From: Actinomyces sp. UMB0138 | Lineage (GTDB): Bacteria; Bacillota; Negativicutes; Veillonellales; Veillonellaceae | Direction: 5' to 3' | DNA: 64,000 nt | Assembly: GCF_002849225.1 (NCBI RefSeq) | Contig: NZ_PKMC01000002.1 | Coordinates: 496,001-560,000 of the forward strand | Shown: positions 43,883 to 53,024 of the stretch, one piece after another | Layout: each line of letters opens with the position of its first letter | Position numbering within the stretch: the first letter of the stretch is position 1 | Notes under the pieces: model-generated | Seen by the model: only the letters and a program-made list of their open reading frames with translations | What the model was told of the DNA's origin: nothing | Databases searched by the model: none | Position numbers and translations under genes: made by a program

Positions 43883-44656
43883 ATGGATAGCGCGAGCAGG
43901 CTTTTACAGAACATTTGTGTAGAGGCGGGGATGCTTCCCGCGTCGTTTAACCTTCAGGTGGCGGACGATCCGACGCAGGAGACGTTGGATTATGCGCAGG
44001 TTTTGCGTGCCGCCTTTGCTGGCATAGCCCACTCCCAGGTGGCCGCGGCATTTGAGCAGGTGTCGGCTTTGGCTGAGGCCATGGAGATGGAAGGGGAGCT
44101 GCCGGCTCTGCATGCGCTTGCTTCCGCTTACGAGGGGCAAAAGGCCGAAGCAATCCAGTACTCTACGGTGCCTGATGCCGAGGTCGATTCTTTTGGGGAA
44201 TCGCTAGCGTTTATGGCACATTCGACGCTACAAGAGGTTTTTGTTGAGCCGCAGGCGATGCTTGATGCGCTGCAGTCGGCGTCACGCCAGCTGGTGGGTG
44301 AATCTTTGCCGGAGCAGGTTTCTGCCGGCCAGGATGACACGGATGTGTCGGGGCTTGACCTGTCCGATGCCGATCTGGCTGCTGCGGTTGCGATCTTGAA
44401 TCCGCATGCCGATGCGCAGGAGGTTGCCGAGGAGCAGCTGGATAGTGCCGGTGTGGTAACCGATCAGTCTGAGGCCGACCAGGGTGATGAAGAGGACGAG
44501 TTGGCCCAGTGGGCAAAGTCGGGCTGGGACCTGGATATGGATCCGGAGGCAGACGGCCAAGACGAGGCCGGTTTTGCCGATTGGCATGATGATCGTTTCG
44601 ATGATGAAGAGGACGAGCAAACTGACTCGGACGATTTAGACGACTGGGACTACTAA
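43883..44656 (+). CDS. Second acidic protein of unknown function
   Basis: 257 residues, alanine-rich helical N-terminal two thirds (AFAGIAHSQVAAAFEQVSALAEAM), then a strongly acidic part with scattered Trp (DELAQWAKSGWDLDMDPEADG) ending DDLDDWDY. Same direction as the preceding acidic gene, 41 bases apart. No family is recognised. Acid stretches ending with an aromatic residue recur in the Fe-S protein at 50.6 kb. Confidence 0.75.
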   Translation: MDSASRLLQNICVEAGMLPASFNLQVADDPTQETLDYAQVLRAAFAGIAHSQVAAAFEQVSALAEAMEMEGELPALHALASAYEGQKAEAIQYSTVPDAEVDSFGESLAFMAHSTLQEVFVEPQAMLDALQSASRQLVGESLPEQVSAGQDDTDVSGLDLSDADLAAAVAILNPHADAQEVAEEQLDSAGVVTDQSEADQGDEEDELAQWAKSGWDLDMDPEADGQDEAGFADWHDDRFDDEEDEQTDSDDLDDWDY

Positions 44657-44674
44657 CCTGTAACTAGCATTGAC

Positions 44675-44722
44675 GGGCTCCTGATGGTTATCCACAGGAG
44701 CCCATTAGCGTACTTATCCACA
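44675..44722 (+). promoter_or_regulatory. Terminator hairpin and two perfect DnaA boxes
   Basis: GGGCTCCTG / CAGGAGCCC (44675-44683 / 44695-44703) is a 9-bp hairpin after the acidic gene. TTATCCACA, a perfect DnaA box, occurs at 44688-44696 (inside the loop) and again at 44714-44722, same orientation, 26 bases apart. No dnaA or dnaN is near, so this is not an obvious origin. Confidence 0.65.
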
Positions 44723-44774
44723 ATCGCCCCTTTTTTCGGAGAGGCCGATGCCTGCATTTGGTTAGCGTGCGGGT

Positions 44775-45563
44775 ATGAAAGATGGTTATGAAGCGGTCGT
44801 TGGTCAGGACGGACTAGGGCGCCCGGCATGGGCATACGCAGATCAGGCACTGCGCGATTATTACGATTCAGAATGGTCTGTGCCGATGTGGGGAGAACAG
44901 GGCATGTTTGAGCTGCTTGCCTTACTGTTGTTTCAGGCGGGAATGCGATGGCGGCTGATTTTGGCTCGCCGCCCGCAGTTGCGCCGCCTGTTCTGCTCCT
45001 TCGACGTTGATCGGGTAGCTGCTTTTACGGACACCGATGTGCGGCAGATCTTGGACGAGTCGGCAGGCATCCGCAACGAACAGAAGGTCCGGGCCGTGAT
45101 CGCGCTAGCGAACGCGGTACAGAAAATGCGCGCAGTCGGGGGACTACCCAAGGTTGCGTGGCAAGCTTATGACCCAGATCGTCCTCGGCCTATGCGAGGC
45201 GAAGAGGTGCCGTCTTATTCGGCGCGCTCGGCTGAGCTGGCGAAGCGGCTCACCGAGTTTGGCTGTAAGCGGGTGGGAGCCCGCACCGCATACGCGTTTA
45301 TGCAGGCATGCGGCATCGTAGATGACAATGTGCCGGGAACCTGGCGGGCCGATGTGTTAGCTGACGAGCAGGGCAATTATTACCAGGATGAATATTCCTA
45401 CCTCGGAATAACCAATGACCTTGGGGCGGATTCGCTTCCCGGTGTGGGCGGAATACCAGGGAGCGAAGGCGGATTTGCCGGCCAGGAATATCCACCAGAT
45501 GAAGGCGTTTATTGGATGAAGCCAGGTGTGGAAGACGGCTACGCTAACCCCGATGCTAGCTAG
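44775..45563 (+). CDS. Divergent TagI-like DNA-3-methyladenine glycosylase homologue
   Basis: Residues 15-200 align with TagI: YYDSEWSVPMWGEQGMFELLALLLFQAGMRW, LDESAGIRNEQKVRAVI and VGARTAYAFMQACGIVDDNV. TagI removes 3-methyladenine from DNA. Here, against E. coli Tag, all four zinc ligands (Cys4, His17, His175, Cys179) are replaced, and catalytic Glu38 appears as Leu. It may have lost or changed activity. After VPGTW, where TagI normally ends, some 70 extra residues (Gly/Tyr/Asp-rich) follow that are antisense to the 3' end of the convergent YwiC-like gene, so the native stop may have been lost. Confidence 0.72.
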   Translation: MKDGYEAVVGQDGLGRPAWAYADQALRDYYDSEWSVPMWGEQGMFELLALLLFQAGMRWRLILARRPQLRRLFCSFDVDRVAAFTDTDVRQILDESAGIRNEQKVRAVIALANAVQKMRAVGGLPKVAWQAYDPDRPRPMRGEEVPSYSARSAELAKRLTEFGCKRVGARTAYAFMQACGIVDDNVPGTWRADVLADEQGNYYQDEYSYLGITNDLGADSLPGVGGIPGSEGGFAGQEYPPDEGVYWMKPGVEDGYANPDAS

Positions 45564-46211
45564 CACGTGGGTGCCAATTGACAGGGCGACCATCGGGATA
45601 GAGCCGCGATTGCGCACTAAGGATTTTACGTAGGGTACTGACAGCCAAAAATAGGTGGTCAGGATTATGCTCAGCAAAAACACCCAGGGCCAACCGGTAA
45701 GAGAGGCATTTTCGTTAGTGGCAACGCCGGTATCAATATGACCATTGCTAAAAAGATTGGAAATGGTCTGCACGCCCGTTGCGCACGCATACCCGACCAG
45801 AGTCATCATGCCAGCGGCAAGAATTGTCGCTGACCGGGCAACTAGAGAGCGGCCAGCGTGGTGCACGGTTCGTTCTAATGCAAGCGCTGCCAGTGGAACA
45901 AAAGGCACTGCCCAAGCCAGCAGCCATGGGCGGATAAATGCGGCAGTCAATCCCAGTAGGGCAGTGATGGTCGTGTATACCAGAGTCGGTTTTAGTCCCC
46001 TTCTGCCTTTAGAAAGGAAGTATTGGCTGGCGCTGAAGAAAGCAAAGTAACCAACGAACCAAACTGCAAACACTAGCAAGGTAAGGAACACGTAGTCTTC
46101 GCCTTGCAATGCTCCAATCCAGTAAGGAACGACGACCATCGCCCATGCGCCATGCTGGTTGGGAACCCATCCTTGCCGTGAGCGGGAGCCGCGCTCGTTT
46201 TTTGCAGTCAT
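45357..46211 (-). CDS. YwiC-like membrane protein
   Basis: About 284 residues of the YwiC family, with GWVPNQHGAWAMVVVPYW at the N-terminus, the family hallmark, and eight to ten hydrophobic segments. Function unknown; in Bacillus ywiC lies in the anaerobic nitrate-respiration region. The start could be 46211, 46220 or an ATG at 46277 that lies within the start of the divergent hrpB. Its last 207 bases overlap the convergent TagI-like frame. Confidence 0.82.
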   Translation of the reverse strand: MTAKNERGSRSRQGWVPNQHGAWAMVVVPYWIGALQGEDYVFLTLLVFAVWFVGYFAFFSASQYFLSKGRRGLKPTLVYTTITALLGLTAAFIRPWLLAWAVPFVPLAALALERTVHHAGRSLVARSATILAAGMMTLVGYACATGVQTISNLFSNGHIDTGVATNENASLTGWPWVFLLSIILTTYFWLSVPYVKSLVRNRGSIPMVALSIGTHVLASIGVSVAVFHTWLHPINAFIWWIFLAGKSAFAPWYSAHTGKRIRPKVIGYSEVGIFILVIIALLVS

Positions 46212-46263
46212 ACCCCTCATCTTCCCATGGGCTTTGTCCCACTCCAAGTTCCCATATGCTTGA

Positions 46264-48750
46264 ATGGTGCGTTCCATAGAGGAAATAAATCAGGCTGCGG
46301 GCGGGCTGCCCGCCTACGCTGTGCTAGCCCCGCTGGCTGTCGCGCTCGCTAAAGATGGGGCGGCTGTAGTTTCAGCACCGCCCGGAACCGGAAAGACCAC
46401 TCTGATTCCGCCCGCCCTTGCGGCAACGGTGCCAGGACGCGTCATAGTCACCCAACCTAGGCGGCTGGCTGCCCGCGCCGGCGCCCACCGCCTGGCCAGT
46501 CTGCTGGGCGAAAAAGTTGGCCACCAAGTAGGACTCACTGTGCGGGGCGAATCCAAACTAAGTGCGCACACCAAAGTCGAATTTGTAACCACCGGGGTAT
46601 TCATCCGCAGGGCCATTGCCGATCCCGAACTAGCGGGAGTTGGCGCCGTAGTACTAGATGAGGTACACGAACGCCACACCGACACTGACCTGGCAGTGGG
46701 GATCTGCCACGACATTGCTCAACTGCGCGAGGACTTCCAGGTGGTTGCCATGTCCGCAACCCTAGATGCGGACAGATTCTCCGCCACTCTGGGTGGGGTA
46801 GAAGAAGTTGCCATCGACGCCGAATCCTACCCGCTCCAGATCGACTACCAGCCAGGCAAGATGCAACGGCTAACTGACCGGGGCACAAACCCGGATTTTC
46901 TTGCCTACGCGGGCAGGGCAGCCGCCTCCGCCCTCGAAAAGGATGAGGGGCAAGTAGCGTTGCTATTCCTCCCCGGACTACGCGACCTGGAAATTGCTGC
47001 CCAAGCCGCGCGCGCCGCCTGCCCGGACATGGACGTCAGATTGCTACACGGACGCCTGAGCGGAGCCGAGCAAGACAGCATCCTCGCCCTGCCTCAGAAG
47101 GGCAAACGCCTAGTCTGTACCACCAATGTGGCAGAATCATCCATCACAGTGCCAGGGGTGCGCCTAGTAGTAGACGCGGGCCTGGAACGAGTGGCCACCT
47201 TTGACGTCTCCCGCCAAATGACCGGCCTGGTCACTAACTATTCTTCAAAAGCCTCCTCGACCCAGCGGGCAGGTCGCGCCGGCCGCCTCGGTCCCGGCCG
47301 CGTCATCAGACTGTTCTCCAAAGTCGAATGGGCTCGCATGCGCTCCCATTCCTTGCCAGAGGTCGAAACCTCTGACCTAGCCCAATTGCTCCTGCTGCTG
47401 GCGGCGTGGGGGGCTCCGCGCGCTCGCGGGATGGCGCTTCCCTCGCCACTGCCCGAAGCTGCTAGTGACCGAGCAGAGAATACACTGCGAACTCTGGGAG
47501 CGGTAGACGAGCGCGGGACGATCACTGCCTTCGGTCGCCAGCTGGCTCGCATCCCCGCTGATCCGCGCCTTGGGCGTGCCCTTTTGGAAGGGGGCAAAAG
47601 GTTTGGTCCTGCCCGCGCCGGGGCGCTGTTGGCCACTCTCAGCTCTGACGAACGCGATGCGGGAGCTGATCTGCCCGCGCTGCACAGGCGGCTCAAGCGG
47701 CAGTGCCCACCGCGGTGGAAGGCGGATGCGAAGCGTTTCGCGCAGATGGCCCCCACCGAGCAAAGTCCCACTAGCGCAAGCTTAGAAGCCGAAATGGTAG
47801 CGTTGGCCTACCCTGGCAGGATCGCTCGCCGTCGCGGTAATTCCGACGAATATTTGCTGGCCCAAGGCAACGGCGCCGCCCTCCCGAAAGGCTCGCCGCT
47901 GCAAGGACAAACCTGGCTGGCGGTAGCCGACCTGACCAAGGCTAGCCCTACAAACATCATCCGCCTGGCGGCCGAATTAACTGAGGCGGACGCGTTGCGT
48001 CTGGGAGAGCCGCTGAAAAATACCTCCGTGACCGTGCACTTTGAGGACGGCAAGGTACGTGCCGAAGAGACGGTGACGTTGGGGCACATCGAACTCTCGG
48101 CAAGGCCGGTGCCTGCTCGGGGCGAGGCCGTAGCCGAGGCCGTTCGCGCAGAATTCGCCCGCCAGGGAGCCCGCCTTTTCACCTGGTCGAAGAAAGGCGA
48201 GAACCTGCGCCGCCGCCTGCTATTGCTGCACCGCACTTTGGGTGCTCCCTGGCCCGACACCTCAATGGAGGGGTTAGGGAAGAACGAACTATTCGCCGCC
48301 CCTTTGCTTGCCCAGCTAGAAAAAGGGGCGAGCGTACCGCAACTGTCGCCAACCTCGGCCTTGCAGGGTATTTTGCCGTGGCCGGAAGCAGCCAAACTAG
48401 ACGAGCTCGTCCCCGAACGCCTGCAAGTGCCTTCGGGAAGCACCGTCGCCCTCGAATATTTAGAGGACGGCGCCCCACCCCGACTTTCAGTGAAGCTGCA
48501 AGCATGTTTTGGGTGGGAGCAAAATCCCACCGTTGTAGATGGGCGTGTGCCCGTACAGCTGTCCTTACTGTCTCCAGCTGGGCGGCCGCTGGCACTAACC
48601 CAGGATTTGGAATCATTCTGGAAGAATGCCTATCCGGGGGTGCGTGCCGAAATGCGGGGCCGCTACCCGAAACACCCCTGGCCGGAGGATCCCACTACGG
48701 CGCAGGCAACGATGAAAACCAAGAAGGCGCTTGCTCATAAAAAATCTTAA
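46264..48750 (+). CDS. hrpB: ATP-dependent helicase HrpB
   Basis: 828 residues, a DEAH-type RNA helicase. Walker A SAPPGTGKTTLIPP, DEVHERHTD (motif II), SATLDADRF (motif III), TNVAESSITV (motif V) and QRAGRAGRLGPG (motif VI) are complete, followed by the HA2-type region and the HrpB-specific C-terminal domain (GQTWLAVADL, WPEDPTTAQ near the end). The cellular role of HrpB is unclear in most bacteria; RNA processing is assumed. The start overlaps the divergent upstream region. Confidence 0.94.
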   Translation: MVRSIEEINQAAGGLPAYAVLAPLAVALAKDGAAVVSAPPGTGKTTLIPPALAATVPGRVIVTQPRRLAARAGAHRLASLLGEKVGHQVGLTVRGESKLSAHTKVEFVTTGVFIRRAIADPELAGVGAVVLDEVHERHTDTDLAVGICHDIAQLREDFQVVAMSATLDADRFSATLGGVEEVAIDAESYPLQIDYQPGKMQRLTDRGTNPDFLAYAGRAAASALEKDEGQVALLFLPGLRDLEIAAQAARAACPDMDVRLLHGRLSGAEQDSILALPQKGKRLVCTTNVAESSITVPGVRLVVDAGLERVATFDVSRQMTGLVTNYSSKASSTQRAGRAGRLGPGRVIRLFSKVEWARMRSHSLPEVETSDLAQLLLLLAAWGAPRARGMALPSPLPEAASDRAENTLRTLGAVDERGTITAFGRQLARIPADPRLGRALLEGGKRFGPARAGALLATLSSDERDAGADLPALHRRLKRQCPPRWKADAKRFAQMAPTEQSPTSASLEAEMVALAYPGRIARRRGNSDEYLLAQGNGAALPKGSPLQGQTWLAVADLTKASPTNIIRLAAELTEADALRLGEPLKNTSVTVHFEDGKVRAEETVTLGHIELSARPVPARGEAVAEAVRAEFARQGARLFTWSKKGENLRRRLLLLHRTLGAPWPDTSMEGLGKNELFAAPLLAQLEKGASVPQLSPTSALQGILPWPEAAKLDELVPERLQVPSGSTVALEYLEDGAPPRLSVKLQACFGWEQNPTVVDGRVPVQLSLLSPAGRPLALTQDLESFWKNAYPGVRAEMRGRYPKHPWPEDPTTAQATMKTKKALAHKKS

Positions 48751-48808
48751 CTTCGAAGTCTAAACCAGCGCGTTTTCCGGCGGCCTCAGAGTTAGGCATA
48801 ATGGATAC

Positions 48809-49387
48809 GTGTTGCTAAGTGATCGTGATATTCGGCGCGCCTTGGATTCGGGAAGGGTGAACCTGGACCCGCTCGCCCCCGAGCTAATCCAGCCTTCCTC
48901 TATCGACGTGCGCCTAGACAGGTGGTTTCGGCTTTTCGATAACCACAAGTATTCGGTGATCGACCCTGCTAGCGAGCAGGAAGATCTCACTCACCTTGTC
49001 AAGGTCGAGGGCGACGAGCCCTTCGTCTTGCACCCGGGCGAGTTCGTGCTGGGCGCCACTTGGGAAAAGGTTACGTTGGGGCCGGACATTGCTGCCCGCC
49101 TGGAGGGCAAGTCCTCGCTGGGGCGGCTGGGGTTGCTGACGCACTCGACCGCAGGTTTCATTGATCCGGGCTTTTCCGGGCACGTCACCTTGGAACTGTC
49201 GAACACCGCCACCATGCCGATTTTGCTGTACCCCGGAATGAAGGTCGGCCAGCTGTGCTTCTTTGAGCTGACTTCGCCGGCACAGAATCCGTACGGTTCG
49301 GGTGAACTGGGATCGCACTATCAGGGCCAGCGCGGCCCGACCGCCTCCCGCTCTTACTTGCGTTTCACGCGAGGCAATCCGGAATGA
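48809..49387 (+). CDS. dcd: dCTP deaminase
   Basis: 192 residues from a GTG start, matching the family start [12 protein letters not shown]. Deaminates dCTP to supply dUTP for thymidylate synthesis. Motifs [40 protein letters not shown] (catalytic Glu) and the C-terminal [10 protein letters not shown] are present. Actinobacterial homologues such as that of M. tuberculosis are bifunctional dCTP deaminase/dUTPases, so this one may yield dUMP directly. Overlaps the next gene (ATGA). Confidence 0.95.
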   Translation: MLLSDRDIRRALDSGRVNLDPLAPELIQPSSIDVRLDRWFRLFDNHKYSVIDPASEQEDLTHLVKVEGDEPFVLHPGEFVLGATWEKVTLGPDIAARLEGKSSLGRLGLLTHSTAGFIDPGFSGHVTLELSNTATMPILLYPGMKVGQLCFFELTSPAQNPYGSGELGSHYQGQRGPTASRSYLRFTRGNPE

Positions 49388-50562
49388 ATAAACCAGTTCG
49401 CCGAGTTTCGACCGAACAGAAGATGGCGTGGGCGGCCGAGCAGAACTTTTCGGAGGACATCGCAGCCATCCCCAACACCGTCACTTCTACCGCGTTAGGC
49501 ATTCCCGCCTACCGGGTGGGGGCCACGGGTATCACCACTGCCGAGGGCGTCTCGATCGATCCCGGCGCAGAGTGGTACAAGGTGCAGGGGGAGCTGCCGC
49601 TCGAAGAGGCCGCCCAGGCCGTAGTCTTGGGCGTTGCCGACGAGGTCGAAGTCAGCGAACTAGAAGCGCTCGCGGTGTCGCTGTGGCCCCGCGCAGGCTG
49701 GGTTGGTCCCGGCAGGTTACAGATTTCTGAGGCGGCAACGCTTGCTGGGCCTTTCCAGGTCGAGAAGCTGGTGGCTTCCGAGATGGGGTTTCACGCTACT
49801 GTCACGCAGGCGTTTATTTTGCAGTGCGAGCAGCAGGTGGCTGGGAAGATGCCGCCGCATCTGCGCGGCCTGGACCCTCTGATGGATGCTTTCACTGAGG
49901 CTCCCGCGGGTGAATATCTGCGCGCGGTCAATGCGTGCCGCAAGTTTGCGCGCCGGTTGGCAGGTCAGTTGCGCGTGCCCGACACGGCTAAGGTCATTAC
50001 CCCGGATCCGGATTCGTCGGTGGGCATGGTAGTTTACGGCCCGCACTACTTGGATCCTGCCCAGTTGGTCGAGTCCCTAGAGACCATTGTGCCCACGCTA
50101 GATGCACCCGCCCTGGCGGAACCGCCCCTGGCGCCGAGCAAGCTGGCTATGGACAAGCACGGGATTCGGGAAGCTGCGGTTGCGCAGATGAGCGAAGCGG
50201 AACGGCAAGAATTGCATCGTCGCGCCGACGAGTACGATCAGGAAGCTGCCTATGCGGAGCTGACTCCCGGCTACCACCTGATGGGGCGAGCCGGGCATTC
50301 CTCCAGCCTCGAAATTGTGGTTGAGCCGGCTCACTACCTGCCTGTGTGCGTGCAGTATGAGACCTGGGCCGAGGACGAACCGACCAGCTATTTGATCCAG
50401 TGGGTACCGGACAATCCGGCCAAGGCGGGGGCTGCCAAGGTGCAGCGTTCCATGCGAGTAGAACGGTTGCGGGTCGCTTCTACGATTGAGCAGGTGGCGC
50501 GCACATTGTGCACCTTGACTGGCGGGCGCGCTGTAGACGAGGACGGTTTCCTAGTCTTCTAG
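49384..50562 (+). CDS. Conserved hypothetical protein coupled to dcd
   Basis: 392 residues, soluble, without membrane segments or a known motif that I recognise. It is mostly alanine- and glutamate-rich helical, with a central stretch [21 protein letters not shown] and a C-terminus [18 protein letters not shown]. Translationally coupled to dcd by a 4-base overlap, convergent with the Fe-S gene (2 bases between stops). The coupling might hint at nucleotide metabolism, but nothing in the sequence confirms it. Confidence 0.75.
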   Translation: MNKPVRRVSTEQKMAWAAEQNFSEDIAAIPNTVTSTALGIPAYRVGATGITTAEGVSIDPGAEWYKVQGELPLEEAAQAVVLGVADEVEVSELEALAVSLWPRAGWVGPGRLQISEAATLAGPFQVEKLVASEMGFHATVTQAFILQCEQQVAGKMPPHLRGLDPLMDAFTEAPAGEYLRAVNACRKFARRLAGQLRVPDTAKVITPDPDSSVGMVVYGPHYLDPAQLVESLETIVPTLDAPALAEPPLAPSKLAMDKHGIREAAVAQMSEAERQELHRRADEYDQEAAYAELTPGYHLMGRAGHSSSLEIVVEPAHYLPVCVQYETWAEDEPTSYLIQWVPDNPAKAGAAKVQRSMRVERLRVASTIEQVARTLCTLTGGRAVDEDGFLVF

Positions 50563-50564
50563 GC

Positions 50565-52898
50565 TCAGTCGAAGAAATCGTCCCAGTCGTCTTCCTCTTC
50601 TTCCTGCTGAACCGGTTTTTCTTCAACAGTCTTTTCCAGTACTGCGTCGCGCAGCAGGATGGCCACGTCGGCAACCTGTGGGGCTTCGCCCTCTTGCGGC
50701 CTGCCGGAGGCCAGCATTGTCGAACAGAATGGGCAGGCGGTTGCCACGGTGTCTGCCCCGGTGGCTGCGGCTTCGCTGACCCGCGCATCGGCAATGCGAA
50801 CGCCGATTGTGTCCTGCATGAAGGCATGGGCACCGCCAGCACCGCAACACATTGCCCGGTCTTTAGTGCGCGGCATTTCGGTTACTTCGAAGCCGGGGAG
50901 GGCGCCGAGCAATTCGCGCGGGGCGTTGTAGATGCCGTTGTGTCGGCCCAGGTAGCAGGCGTCGTGCAGGGTCACTTTGTGCTTGCCGTTTTCGATGAGG
51001 GGCTTCAGCTTGCCTTCGGCTACCAGTGTGGACAGTAATTCAGTGTGGTGGATTACCTGGTAATTCCCCCCAAGCTCGGGGTATTCGTTGCGAATGGTGT
51101 TGAAGCAGTGGGCACAGGTGACCACGATGCGTTTGGGGGCGGCTTCGTTCAGTTTTTCTACCGCTGCGGCGGCCAGTGTCTGGTACAGCAGTTCGTTGCC
51201 GGCGCGGCGGGCCGGATCGCCGGTGCAGCTCTCGCCGCTGCCGAGCACTGCAAAGGTGACGCCGGCGTGGTGGAGCATCTGCGCCACCGCCTGCGTAGTC
51301 TTCTTGGCTCGATCGTCGTAGGCACCCGCACACCCGACCCAGAATAGGTAGTCGACTGAGGAGGCATTCGGAATGTCCTGGCCTACGACGGGCACGTCGA
51401 AATCTAAGTCTTTAGCCCAGTCCAGTCGCTTCTTCCCGGAGATGCCGTACGGGTTTTGTTGGCGCTGCAAAGACCGCAGTGGGCGGGCCAGATCCTGCGG
51501 GAAGGCACTTTGCATGGTGACCTGGTGGCGGCGGATGTCAATGATGTGATCGAGGATCTCTAGATCGGTGGGGCACTGGTCGACGCAGGCGCCGCAAGTG
51601 GTGCAGGCCCACAGGGTTTCGGGAGAAATTACGTTGCAGACTAGTGGCGCCGGTTCGATGGCCACCCCGTCCGCGCCGGTGATCTTCGCGTCCCGGAGCG
51701 CCCCGAGCACATCTGCGTTGTGAGGCATGAGCGAGCCGCGGTACAGGCTCTTGGTGCCCTGTACTAATTCGTCGGTATCGCTAGCGCCCATTTTGGCTGC
51801 GGCCTGCGCGAATGACGAGGACGCCACCGCGTGGTCGCGGAGGGCAGTAATGAAAAGTTTGGGGGACAGGGGCTTGCCGGTGGCCCACGCCGGGCACACC
51901 TCCTGGCAGCGGCCGCACTCGGTACACGAGAAGATATCGAGGCGATCCTTCCAGGTCATGTCTGCCAGAGAGCCGACTCCTAGCGATTCGCCCTCGAGCG
52001 CCTCCAAGTTCTCCATTGACTTGGCGGTGACCGGCTTGCCGCCAGCGTACATGGGAGCGGCAGCCCCCAGCGCTTTCGAACCATCCACCTTGCGGCGCGC
52101 GTAAATGTTTACGAACGCCAAGAACCGGTGCCAAGCTACGCCCATCGAAATGGCCAAGCCGACCACTACCATCCAGGCCATGGAGATGACGATCTTTACG
52201 GTCGCGGTAACCACAATCGCGTTCTGCAAAGCCCCAACCGATGCGTGCGCTGCCAGCTTGCCCAGAAGGAAAGTGAAAGGGAAATGCCATGCGGATACGG
52301 CAGTAGCCGGATCCTTAGACAGCAGGGCGTATTCCAATATGCGAAGCAACAGCACGCAAATGACGACCCCAAGGATGACGCCCTCGACGAAGCGGGCATG
52401 GCTCCAGGCAGACCCCAAAAAGCGAGACGGCCTCTTCTGACCGTCCCGACCAGTAGATTCTGCCTCTCCGGGCCTTCCCTTGCCCGCGCGAGTGCGCACC
52501 ACAATCAGCCAGATGATACCGGCCATCGAGGCCCACGCAATGGCCTCAACAGTCCACTCCCAGGGCGCAAACGAACCCAGAATTGGGAGCGTGTAGTGCG
52601 GGTTCACCACCTGGCCGTAGCCGGCAACCAAAGTCAAAAACAGCAGCGGGAACGACACCATCACTAGCCAGTGCGCCGCCTTGATGAAAGGTCGACCCTT
52701 AAAAGCTGAGTGCGACAGGGGCTTCGAGATAGCAAGCCAAAGGCGGCGCGCAAGAGGCTTCCCCCTGCCCGGGGCAGGGGCGCCCTCGGCAATGATCGAA
52801 ACCATCTGCGAAAGACCGCGGATAAAGCTGCCTATCCCAACCACCGTCGCAATAACGACCAAGGTCAAGCATACTGTTTGCAATACCGACAATTTCAC
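50565..52898 (-). CDS. Membrane-bound 4Fe-4S / CCG-domain oxidoreductase
   Basis: 777 residues from the GTG at 52898. An N-terminal membrane part with about six hydrophobic segments resembles nitrate-reductase gamma/HdrE heme-type subunits. Then come two 4Fe-4S motifs (CTECGRCQEVCP and CTTCGACVDQCP) and two CCG domains (GCAGAYDDRAKK region, and CCGAGGAHAF), as in HdrD, GlcF and LutA. It probably passes electrons between a cytoplasmic donor and menaquinone; the partner is unknown. The C-terminal tail EEEEDDWDDFFD is highly acidic and aromatic. Divergent from the MFS gene. Confidence 0.88.
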   Translation of the reverse strand: MKLSVLQTVCLTLVVIATVVGIGSFIRGLSQMVSIIAEGAPAPGRGKPLARRLWLAISKPLSHSAFKGRPFIKAAHWLVMVSFPLLFLTLVAGYGQVVNPHYTLPILGSFAPWEWTVEAIAWASMAGIIWLIVVRTRAGKGRPGEAESTGRDGQKRPSRFLGSAWSHARFVEGVILGVVICVLLLRILEYALLSKDPATAVSAWHFPFTFLLGKLAAHASVGALQNAIVVTATVKIVISMAWMVVVGLAISMGVAWHRFLAFVNIYARRKVDGSKALGAAAPMYAGGKPVTAKSMENLEALEGESLGVGSLADMTWKDRLDIFSCTECGRCQEVCPAWATGKPLSPKLFITALRDHAVASSSFAQAAAKMGASDTDELVQGTKSLYRGSLMPHNADVLGALRDAKITGADGVAIEPAPLVCNVISPETLWACTTCGACVDQCPTDLEILDHIIDIRRHQVTMQSAFPQDLARPLRSLQRQQNPYGISGKKRLDWAKDLDFDVPVVGQDIPNASSVDYLFWVGCAGAYDDRAKKTTQAVAQMLHHAGVTFAVLGSGESCTGDPARRAGNELLYQTLAAAAVEKLNEAAPKRIVVTCAHCFNTIRNEYPELGGNYQVIHHTELLSTLVAEGKLKPLIENGKHKVTLHDACYLGRHNGIYNAPRELLGALPGFEVTEMPRTKDRAMCCGAGGAHAFMQDTIGVRIADARVSEAAATGADTVATACPFCSTMLASGRPQEGEAPQVADVAILLRDAVLEKTVEEKPVQQEEEEDDWDDFFD

Positions 52899-53024
52899 GA
52901 ATCCCACCCTACTAAAGCCCGCCCAAGATTCTACGGCGAAGAAAATGCAGTGGTGATCAAACACTCCAAAAACTACCGCGCTAACTCCACGCTTGTGGGA
53001 GTAGCCTATGCGAGGAGGAAATCA

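Noticed and set aside
44688..44722. DnaA boxes as a chromosomal or plasmid origin
   Set aside because: Only two boxes, no AT-rich unwinding stretch, and no dnaA, dnaN or rep gene nearby.
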